Shown: in pieces, positions 1-4,591 of the stretch
Layout of the letters: each line of letters begins with the position of its first letter
Position numbering within the stretch: position 1 is the stretch's first letter
Assembly: GCA_964502465.1 (NCBI GenBank)
Contig: CAZCWX010000299.1
Location: forward strand, 1 to 5,067
Direction: 5' to 3'
From: CAZCWX01 sp964502465
GTDB lineage: Bacteria; Desulfobacterota; Binatia; Bin18
Length of the DNA: 5,067 nucleotides
Translations under genes and position numbers: made by a program
Notes under the pieces: generated by a model
Databases searched by the model: none
What the model was told of the DNA's origin: nothing
The model's input: only the letters and a program-made list of their open reading frames with translations

Positions 1-16
1 ACAACCTGGTCTCGCT

Positions 17-49
17 CCGTTGCCCGGCTAGTTCATGGCCGGGCAACGG
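17..49. repeat. Perfect 12-bp inverted repeat (hairpin)
   Basis: Positions 17-28 (CCGTTGCCCGGC) are perfectly complementary to 38-49, with a 9-nt loop. No T-run follows on either strand, so it does not look like a standard intrinsic terminator. A further 5-bp pair (11-15 CTCGC with 60-64 GCGAG) could extend the structure. It is the first of several consecutive palindromes at the left edge. Its function is unknown; it may be a repeat-family hairpin or a terminator for a gene lying to the left of the window. Confidence 0.6.
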
Positions 50-73
50 TGAGTTCACCGCGAGTGCTGGAAT

Positions 74-113
74 GTCCTAAGGACCTGGGCAAGAATAACT
101 GGGTCAATTCTTG
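74..113. repeat. Two small palindromes in tandem
   Basis: Positions 74-84 form an 11-bp odd palindrome (GTCCT-A-AGGAC). Positions 90-96 (CAAGAAT) pair with 107-113 (ATTCTTG) across a 10-nt loop. Each is short enough to arise by chance. They fill the space between the 17-49 hairpin and the 111-168 element, so nearly all of 17-168 is self-complementary. Confidence 0.35.
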
Positions 114-168
114 TGGTGCGGGCCTCTGGCCTGCCCTTCACAATGCAGGCGGGACGCCTGCACCACAA
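111..168. repeat. Double-hairpin palindromic element with 9-bp terminal inverted repeats
   Basis: The ends are perfect 9-bp inverted repeats: TTGTGGTGC at 111-119 and GCACCACAA at 160-168. Inside, 145-151 and 155-161 form a 7-bp GC-rich stem with a 3-nt loop. The left half holds a weaker GGCC-tct-GGCC hairpin at 121-131. This TGGTGC...GCAGGCGGGACGCCTGC pattern resembles an intergenic REP/MITE-like repeat that I recognise from many bacterial genomes; that is recollection, not a search. It lies downstream of the minus-strand enoyl-CoA hydratase gene and could form a hairpin in its transcript, but it has no T-run. Its translation in frame 1 is the repeat-derived type, not a protein. Confidence 0.65.
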
Positions 169-264
169 TATGAGAACGATCAACTTATTTCTGCTCGGCT
201 CCTAATGTCGTGTGGTTCGATGTAGCATGCGGGCACGTTGCACCGTGCCCCTCCCTGGTTTCTG

Positions 265-1050
265 TCATGATGTCTGCTCTCGCCCGCGTTGCTGCACCGC
301 CTCTCGTCGCTCGGCGATTGCCTCTGGTGTGGCCCGGCTGGCGTTTGTGCGCCAGGCTTCAGTCTCGATATTTAGTCCTTCAGTCAGGGTCGTCGCATAT
401 CCCTCATCAATGACACGTTTGATGTTGCGCACGATCTCAGGGACACAGGACAGTATATCCTTAGCTAATGCCCGACACGTGGGTAGCAATTCTTCTGGAG
501 CAACTGCGCGGTTCACTAATCCCCACGCTGCCGCTTGCTCAGCCGAGAGATAATTTCCAGTCAGGGACAGTTCTTTTGCCCGATAGACGCCGATTGCCCG
601 GGACAGTTTCTGACTCAGCCCCCAGCCAGGCATCACACCAACCCGCGCATGAGTATCGGCAAACCGAGCCGTCGTCGAGGCAATCAGGATGTCGCATGCC
701 AGCACAATCTCAAATCCACCCGTAATAGCGAACCCATTGATCGCACCAATGATGGGTCGGTCAAATGTGGTCATGGCTCGTACAATGTCTCCCTCCCCCA
801 TGGGAGATGCTGTTTCAGCAAAAACCGCATTATCTTGACTTAATTCTTTCAGATCGATCCCGGCGCAGAATGCACGTCCTGCGCCGGTGAGAATGACAAC
901 CCCAGCCTCTGGGTCTGCCTGCAGGTCACGGAAGGCCTGTACGAGTGCCAGACGCAACTCACGTGACAACGCATTCATTGCTTCAGGGCGGTTCAATGTT
1001 ACCGTGGCAATCCCTTCGTGTTTCTCAATGAGGAGAACAGATTGTGCCAT
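265..1050 (-). CDS. Enoyl-CoA hydratase/isomerase (crotonase) superfamily protein
   Basis: Cytoplasmic crotonase-fold enzyme of 261 residues, the usual family length, acting on an acyl-CoA thioester. Visible motifs: NRPEAMNAL near residues 20-28; the first oxyanion-hole segment AFCAGIDL near 60-67; the second, GFAITGGFE, near 106-114. Glu114 matches the first catalytic Glu of hydratases (Glu144 of rat mitochondrial enoyl-CoA hydratase). The second catalytic Glu (rat Glu164, in an xPE motif) is replaced: this protein reads FADTHARVGVMPGWG at 130-144, with His134 in that place. I recall the ADTHARVG...PGWG signature from many annotated enoyl-CoA hydratases, so it is a subgroup trait rather than a broken gene. 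True chemistry (hydratase, isomerase, hydrolase or other) is open. The start at 1050 is preferred over an in-frame ATG at 1065 because AAAGGA lies 6 nt upstream and the protein then begins as family members do. It is divergent from the CoA-transferase gene. Confidence 0.93.
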   Translation of the reverse strand: MAQSVLLIEKHEGIATVTLNRPEAMNALSRELRLALVQAFRDLQADPEAGVVILTGAGRAFCAGIDLKELSQDNAVFAETASPMGEGDIVRAMTTFDRPIIGAINGFAITGGFEIVLACDILIASTTARFADTHARVGVMPGWGLSQKLSRAIGVYRAKELSLTGNYLSAEQAAAWGLVNRAVAPEELLPTCRALAKDILSCVPEIVRNIKRVIDEGYATTLTEGLNIETEAWRTNASRATPEAIAERREAVQQRGREQTS

Positions 1051-1056
1051 ATACAA

Positions 1057-1062
1057 TCCTTT
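1057..1062 (-). promoter_or_regulatory. Ribosome binding site that decides the crotonase start
   Basis: On the minus strand the sequence reads AAAGGA, six bases before the ATG at 1050. The longer reading from an ATG at 1065 would add MKGLY and would contain this Shine-Dalgarno inside its own coding sequence. The upstream start has a GAGGA at about 10 nt, so it is not excluded. Confidence 0.6.
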
Positions 1063-1139
1063 CATCTGGTTCGCGTCCTCGCATCAGGAGAGCTGAGAGA
1101 CGGTAAAATTTGCCTATGTAGCAAGAGACCGCACGAAGC

Positions 1140-1156
1140 ACCAGCAGGCTGATGGT
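1140..1156. promoter_or_regulatory. Candidate operator: 17-bp imperfect palindrome in the divergent spacer
   Basis: ACCAGCAG-g-CTGATGGT, centred on 1148, has 8-nt arms with one mismatch (1144 against 1152). It lies between the divergent crotonase and CoA-transferase genes, where a dimeric repressor could control both. I see no convincing -35/-10 pair on either strand; the best -10-like string is TATGCT at 1197-1202, without a good -35. One such palindrome in a spacer of this size could be chance. Confidence 0.3.
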
Positions 1157-1219
1157 CAATCATGAGGCTCTGCCCTCTTTGGCTTTATCTGAGTGATATG
1201 CTAGCGTTCTCTGGAAAGA

Positions 1220-1226
1220 AAGGAGG
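1220..1226 (+). promoter_or_regulatory. Strong Shine-Dalgarno of the CoA-transferase gene
   Basis: AAGGAGG, a near-perfect anti-16S match, ends 6 nt before the ATG at 1233. It fixes the start and suggests efficient translation. Confidence 0.85.
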
Positions 1227-1232
1227 ACGCAC

Positions 1233-2420
1233 ATGGCACTACCGCTTGCAGGGATTCGCGTGCTCGATATTGCCAGTATGCTGGCCGGTCCTTACGGGGC
1301 GACGATGCTGGGAGACATGGGGGCGGATGTCATCAAGATTGAGCCGCCATACGGAGACGAGTCGCGCGCTATTGGTCCGAAGGTAGAAAACGACAGCGGG
1401 TTTTTCGTCGGGATTAATCGCAATAAGCGCGGCATTGTGCTTGATCTGACCAAACCCGAAGGCAAAGAGTTGTACTTTCGCTTGGTGCGTACCGCCGATA
1501 TCATCATCGATAACCTGCGGCCGCAAGCGAAGGCGAAGCTCGGGATCTCGTATGAAGAGACCTGCAAATATAATCCGAAGATTGTCTGCATTACCGTGAG
1601 TGCCTTCGGCCAAGATGGTCCGTATGGTGGACGACCAGGAATCGATCCGTTGGCCCAAGCGTTGACCGGGTTTATGAGTGTCACCGGCGAAAAAGACGGC
1701 AAGCCGCTCAAGGCCGGTCCGGCCATTGCTGACGCGACCTGTGCCAATCTCGTCGCGTTTTCTGCCATGGTTGGCTTGTGGGTGCGCGAGCAGCAAGGCA
1801 TTGGCCAGCAGATCGAACTCTGTTTAGTTGACGGCCTTATCCATGTACAGCCTTCGCAAGTTGGGCAGTTTTTCCTCAACAACTATATTCAGCCACGCGT
1901 GGGAAATGCGAGCCCGTTTTATGCTCCATACGGGACGTTTACCTGCCGCGATGGGCGTGCCATTCAGATCGCCTCCTTTAATAACAAATTCTTTCACAAT
2001 ATCTGTAAAGCGATCGAACGCGAGGACTTGATGACGGAGCCACGTTTCAATACTGGCGAAGATCGGCTCACCCATGAACCTGAGTTGAACGCTGCCATTC
2101 AGGCGTACTTCTCGCAAAAAGACTCAGAGGACATGATGCGTCGTTTAATCGCGGCAGACGTCATGGCCGCACCAGTCAACACCTATCATGAGACGTTTAC
2201 TGATCCGCAGGTCCAGCACAACCAGATGGCAGTAGAAGTCAACCACGCTCGGGTCGGCAAGCTCAAAGTTGGTGGCATCCCGGCAAAGCTCAAGAAGACA
2301 CCGGGTGCGGTGCGCCTGGCTCCCCCGACGCTAGGGCAGCATACGCGCGAGGTGTTGCAAGAACTGGGGCTGAATGACGTCGATATGGAGCGGCTGTTGC
2401 AGACGGGCGCGGTGAAATGA
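1233..2420 (+). CDS. Class III (CaiB/BaiF family) CoA-transferase
   Basis: Cytoplasmic CoA-transferase of 395 residues, typical of the formyl-CoA/carnitine/bile-acid CoA-transferase family, moving CoA between an acyl-CoA donor and a carboxylic acid. The N-terminal family block is intact: VLDIASMLAGPYGATMLGDMGADVIKIEPP at about residues 9-39, NRNKRGIVLDL at 62-72 and SAFGQDGPYGGRPGIDPLAQALTGF at 123-147. Asp167, in GPAIAD, sits where the family's catalytic Asp (Asp169 of formyl-CoA transferase) forms the acyl-enzyme anhydride. The smaller-domain segment with DVMAAPVNT (309-317) and the C-terminal PPTLGQHT region (364-371) are also present. The exact substrate cannot be read from sequence. The start has a strong AAGGAGG. 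The next gene begins 151 nt downstream after two repeats. Succinyl-CoA:acid transferase or alpha-methylacyl-CoA racemase are other members of this fold; the racemase is less likely because the Asp motif fits transferases. Confidence 0.95.
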   Translation: MALPLAGIRVLDIASMLAGPYGATMLGDMGADVIKIEPPYGDESRAIGPKVENDSGFFVGINRNKRGIVLDLTKPEGKELYFRLVRTADIIIDNLRPQAKAKLGISYEETCKYNPKIVCITVSAFGQDGPYGGRPGIDPLAQALTGFMSVTGEKDGKPLKAGPAIADATCANLVAFSAMVGLWVREQQGIGQQIELCLVDGLIHVQPSQVGQFFLNNYIQPRVGNASPFYAPYGTFTCRDGRAIQIASFNNKFFHNICKAIEREDLMTEPRFNTGEDRLTHEPELNAAIQAYFSQKDSEDMMRRLIAADVMAAPVNTYHETFTDPQVQHNQMAVEVNHARVGKLKVGGIPAKLKKTPGAVRLAPPTLGQHTREVLQELGLNDVDMERLLQTGAVK

Positions 2421-2453
2421 GTCGTGAGTTGTCAGTAATCAGTGGCCAGTTGT
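2419..2453 (+). repeat. Five tandem heptamers (SAGTNNN) beginning in the CoA-transferase stop codon
   Basis: Five successive 7-bp units fit (C/G)AGTNNN: gagtcgt (2419-2425), gagttgt (2426-2432), cagtaat (2433-2439), cagtggc (2440-2446) and cagttgt (2447-2453). The first unit uses the last two bases of the TGA stop at 2418-2420. The layout resembles the short tandemly repeated heptanucleotide sequences described in cyanobacteria. The units are degenerate at positions 5-7, so the core evidence is the AGT in strict 7-nt phase five times. No function is known. Confidence 0.5.
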
Positions 2454-2472
2454 AGATATTTCGGTAGAGGAG

Positions 2473-2555
2473 CCCTCTTCCCTCGTGGGAGAGGGGGAGG
2501 GGGTGTACGGCTGCATGCAATCTTGATCGGCCCTCACCCGCCGTGCGGAAGAGGG
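2473..2555. repeat. Palindromic intergenic repeat with two hairpins
   Basis: Hairpin one pairs 2473-2482 (CCCTCTTCCC) with 2487-2495 (GGGAGAGGG), nine base pairs with one bulged T and a TCGT loop. Hairpin two pairs 2531-2541 with 2545-2555 (CCCTC/GAGGG outer, CCGC/GCGG inner, two mismatches between). The CCCTC.../...GAGGG composition matches a class of intergenic repeat I recognise from many bacterial genomes (CCCTCACCC ... GGGAGAGGG). A likely relative lies inside the ThDP enzyme gene at 3092-3162. Hairpin two ends five bases before the Shine-Dalgarno of the ThDP enzyme gene and might affect its translation. Confidence 0.6.
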
Positions 2556-2560
2556 AGAAA

Positions 2561-2566
2561 AAGGAG
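2561..2566 (+). promoter_or_regulatory. Shine-Dalgarno of the ThDP enzyme, abutting the repeat
   Basis: AAGGAG, 5 nt before the ATG at 2572. It lies only five bases after the last paired base of the upstream hairpin repeat, so the element supplies most of the 5' leader if transcription comes from the CoA-transferase gene. Confidence 0.75.
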
Positions 2567-2571
2567 CTATC

Positions 2572-4230
2572 ATGCCACGCAGAGCAGAGGGAATCGTGCA
2601 CGCGCTCAAAGATGCTGGGGTCACCACCATCTTCGGTATTCCCAGTATCCATAATATAGGCCTGTATGAGTCACTCCGCGCCGAGCGATCAATCCGTCAT
2701 ATTGTCTGTCGTCACGAGGCTGCAGCCACGCACATGGCCGATGGCTATGCCCGTGCCAGTGGGGGGGTGGGAGTCATTATTTCTTCTACTGGCCCGGGTG
2801 CTGGATTCACCATTTCTGCCCTGCAAGAAGCTTGGGGCAGTTGCTCACCAGTCTTGATGCTGACCACGAACATCGATGCCGCTAAGATCGGCAAAGGGCT
2901 CGGCACCCTCCATGAACTGGAAGAGCAAACCGCCTTGTTTCGCACTATTACGAAAGCGACTTTTGCTGTTCAGAGTGGAGACGATTTCCGGGCAGTCACG
3001 ACACAAGCCATCAATACGGCCCTCGGTGGTCGGCCAGGTCCAGTGTGCGTTGAGGTGCCAACTGATTTGCTCGCTGGAGCAGTCTCCACTTCTCACCCGA
3101 ATCCTCTCCTCAGAGAGGAGAGGAGAACTCCCTTGCCTTCCCAGGGAGAGCGGAGGGGTGAGGGTGTCTCGCTTCCCAAACGAATCGATGAAGCGGTATC
3201 GCTGCTCCGTCGGGCAAAACAGCCAATTCTCATTGTTGGAACCGACGCGACCAGGGCGAATCTGGCAGCCGACGTGACAGCCTTAGCCGAGGCTCTCTGT
3301 GCGCCAGTCATTTCCAGCACTCCGGGCAAAGGAGTCATTGCCGAGGACCATCCACTGTCTTTCGGCAATGCCGCTCGACGCCTGGTCGTCAAAGAGATTA
3401 CACCGGGCTGTGATGTCGCCCTGGCTATTGGCACGCGCTTGCGCGAGGTCGATGCCAAGCGACGAGGCCTTGTGCTCCCCGAGCACCTCATCCATGTGGA
3501 CTGGGACGAGCGGTGGATTGGCAAGAATTTCCCGCCCGCGGTTCCGCTGGTTGGCGACATCCGTGTGATTGCCCAAGAGTTACGTCGGCAGTTAGCAGGA
3601 GAACCGTACGCCGGACAGCGGCAAGAGCGGGTCGCAGAATGGCGTCGGCAGGCAGACGCTGAAATAAACCAGCTCAGGCAAGAGTTACCCGAGATTCGCT
3701 ATCTCGACGCAATCCGCCGACTCCTCCCGCGCGATAGTGCCCTCGTCATCGACAATACGCAACTCGGTTATTGGGCAGAATATTTCTATCCTTCCTGCCA
3801 ACCGAACGGTCTTATCGCAGCCAAAGGCTCAGCGCTTCTGGGGTTCAGCTTCCCTGGCGCAATCGGCGCGAAACTCGCTCGCCCAGACAAGCCGGTGGTG
3901 AGTCTTATTGGTGACGGAGGATTCTTATATACTTCCCAGGAGCTTGCGACCTGTGTGCGTCACGGCATCGGCTTCCCCCTGATTGTTGTCAACGACAATG
4001 CCTATGGGGTCATTGGCTATCTCCAACGCACAGCATACCAAGAGGAGTATGAGTCTCGCTTGACGAACCCTGACTTTGTTGCTTTTGCGGCTTCCTTTGG
4101 CGTGGCTGCTACCCGGGTACAGTCGCCGGAGGAACTCGCGCAGGCCTTGGAAAAGGCCTTGACTTCAGGAAAGATGCAGTTGATCGAGTTGCAGACAGAG
4201 ATTGCCGCGCCGCCGTTTGGGCGGTACTAA
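2572..4230 (+). CDS. ThDP-dependent 2-oxoacid decarboxylase/lyase-like enzyme
   Basis: A 552-residue member of the acetolactate synthase/benzoylformate decarboxylase superfamily, cytoplasmic, binding thiamine diphosphate and Mg2+. The N-terminal PYR domain spans about 1-165, with the cofactor-activating Glu49 in RHEAAATHMADGYA. The central domain is about 204-340. The C-terminal PP domain holds GDGG at 447-450, then NDNAYG at 474-479, the expected diphosphate/metal site. The GKGLGTLHELEEQ stretch (108-120) resembles 5-guanidino-2-oxopentanoate decarboxylase (AruI-like) proteins more than acetolactate synthase, whose GTDAFQE motif is missing here. Oxalyl-CoA decarboxylase-type GDSAF is also absent. 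The substrate is unknown. Residues 174-198 (SHPNPLLREERR...GEG) are a repeat-derived insert in the linker between the PYR and central domains, rich in Pro, Arg, Glu and Gly. The frame is intact, so the enzyme is probably functional. Confidence 0.92.
   Translation: MPRRAEGIVHALKDAGVTTIFGIPSIHNIGLYESLRAERSIRHIVCRHEAAATHMADGYARASGGVGVIISSTGPGAGFTISALQEAWGSCSPVLMLTTNIDAAKIGKGLGTLHELEEQTALFRTITKATFAVQSGDDFRAVTTQAINTALGGRPGPVCVEVPTDLLAGAVSTSHPNPLLREERRTPLPSQGERRGEGVSLPKRIDEAVSLLRRAKQPILIVGTDATRANLAADVTALAEALCAPVISSTPGKGVIAEDHPLSFGNAARRLVVKEITPGCDVALAIGTRLREVDAKRRGLVLPEHLIHVDWDERWIGKNFPPAVPLVGDIRVIAQELRRQLAGEPYAGQRQERVAEWRRQADAEINQLRQELPEIRYLDAIRRLLPRDSALVIDNTQLGYWAEYFYPSCQPNGLIAAKGSALLGFSFPGAIGAKLARPDKPVVSLIGDGGFLYTSQELATCVRHGIGFPLIVVNDNAYGVIGYLQRTAYQEEYESRLTNPDFVAFAASFGVAATRVQSPEELAQALEKALTSGKMQLIELQTEIAAPPFGRY
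3091..3165. repeat. Palindromic repeat carried in frame within the ThDP enzyme gene
   Basis: The ends are inverted: CTCACCC at 3092-3098 pairs with GGGTGAG at 3156-3162. Inside are two hairpins: TCCTCTCCT at 3102-3110 with AGGAGAGGA at 3116-3124 (nine perfect pairs, 5-nt loop), and CTCCCT at 3128-3133 with AGGGAG at 3143-3148. The composition matches the intergenic element upstream of the same gene. GTCTC occurs just outside both ends (3082-3086 and 3166-3170) in the same codon phase, which could be a target duplication. Removing one copy plus the element (84 nt, 28 codons) leaves an unbroken reading frame, AGAVSLPKRIDEAV. The duplication is short and could be coincidence. Confidence 0.7.
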
Positions 4231-4240
4231 GTACACAGGG

Positions 4241-4271
4241 GAGGCCGAGGGGCTCTGAAGGGTAGGTTTTT
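4241..4271 (+). terminator. Weak possible terminator after the ThDP enzyme gene
   Basis: A small stem (4241-4246 with 4251-4255, five pairs and one bulge, GAGG loop) is followed by a run of five Ts at 4267-4271, but 11 bases lie between stem and Ts. That spacing is poor for an intrinsic terminator. The double hairpin at 4291-4377 may contribute instead. Confidence 0.15.
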
Positions 4272-4290
4272 ACTGAGTGAAAAGACGAGG

Positions 4291-4377
4291 CGTCATTCCC
4301 GCGAAAGCGGGAATCTAGGAAACTGGCTGACGGTCGTGCTTAAGACGCCTGGATGCCCGCCTGCGCGGGCATGACGG
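4291..4377. repeat. Double-hairpin repeat (GTCATTCCCGCGAAAGCGGGAAT type)
   Basis: Two perfect 8-bp stems with 4-nt loops. The first pairs ATTCCCGC (4295-4302) with GCGGGAAT (4307-4314) around a GAAA loop. The second pairs ATGCCCGC (4353-4360) with GCGGGCAT (4365-4372) around CTGC. The outer ends CGTCAT (4291-4296) and ATGACG (4371-4376) form a 6-bp inverted repeat, and together they bracket a 38-nt unpaired middle. The first stem is the widespread ATTCCC-N8-GGGAAT motif (for example dRS3-like repeats in Neisseria). It occupies the spacer between the ThDP enzyme gene and the small membrane protein gene and may stabilise or end the upstream transcript. Confidence 0.8.
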
Positions 4378-4453
4378 GTTAGCTGTATCCGAGCAGAGGG
4401 CAAACCCGCGAGAATTGCAAGTTGGACGAAAAATCTCCCCCTATGAGAGGCTG

Positions 4454-4459
4454 AGGGAG
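4454..4459 (+). promoter_or_regulatory. Shine-Dalgarno of the small membrane protein
   Basis: AGGGAG, nine bases before the ATG at 4469. The spacing is at the long end of normal. A GTG at 4459 overlaps it but opens another frame, which has no protein-like features. Confidence 0.45.
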
Positions 4460-4468
4460 TGAGTAGTA

Positions 4469-4570
4469 ATGTTAGGAGCAACCCTTTTGCTAGCGTCATT
4501 TGCTCTCCTATTAACGATCATTGCCTTGTGGCCGCGGGCAGATCAAAAGAAGCAGGAAGCACGGAGATAA
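4469..4570 (+). CDS. Small single-span membrane protein (33 aa), unrecognised
   Basis: I do not recognise this protein. It starts at ATG 4469 and ends at TAA 4568-4570. Residues 2-21 (LGATLLLASFALLLTIIALW) are almost wholly hydrophobic and long enough for one transmembrane helix. Residues 22-33 (PRADQKKQEARR) form a charged, net positive tail. By the positive-inside rule the tail should be cytoplasmic and the N-terminus outside. There is no AXA signal-peptidase site or lipobox cysteine, so it should stay anchored rather than be secreted. A Shine-Dalgarno (AGGGAG) lies 9 nt upstream. The FAD oxidase gene follows after 21 nt, so the two are probably co-transcribed. It could be a small subunit or membrane anchor for the oxidase, like other tiny helpers of membrane enzymes, but that is inference. 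The sharp hydrophobic/charged division argues against a random reading frame. Confidence 0.55.
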   Translation: MLGATLLLASFALLLTIIALWPRADQKKQEARR

Positions 4571-4591
4571 GCGGCGGGATGGAGTCTTTGT

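Noticed and set aside
1..225. Frame-1 reading frame open from the left edge to a TAG at about 223-225
   Set aside because: It runs through the 111-168 repeat and yields the repeat-type translation (GAGLWPALHNAGGTPAPQ). There is no recognisable domain, so it is not called as the end of a gene.
1239..1882. Two long minus-strand reading frames (185 and 196 residues) opposite the CoA-transferase gene
   Set aside because: They lie wholly antisense to a well-conserved gene, and their translations show no domain or motif. They are by-products of codon bias.
3091..3165. CRISPR-like or frameshift explanation for the odd stretch in the ThDP enzyme
   Set aside because: There is no repeat-spacer periodicity, and the frame before and after the insert is the same, so no frameshift is needed.
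2572..4230. Assignment of the ThDP enzyme as oxalyl-CoA decarboxylase or 2-hydroxyacyl-CoA lyase, paired with a formyl-CoA transferase
   Set aside because: The neighbouring class III CoA-transferase makes this attractive, but the cofactor motif here is GDGGFLYTSQEL, not the GDSAFGFS type of those enzymes, and the N-terminal region fits AruI-like decarboxylases better.
4415..4447. Possible promoter for the small membrane protein (TTGCAA or TTGGAC with TATGAG)
   Set aside because: The spacers are 21 and 14 bases, outside the workable range, and the -10 match is poor.
4293..4499. Minus-strand 68-residue reading frame across the spacer
   Set aside because: Most of it is the translation of the 4291-4377 repeat (RHARAGGHPG...FPLSRE), a common false protein, and it is antisense to the small membrane protein gene.
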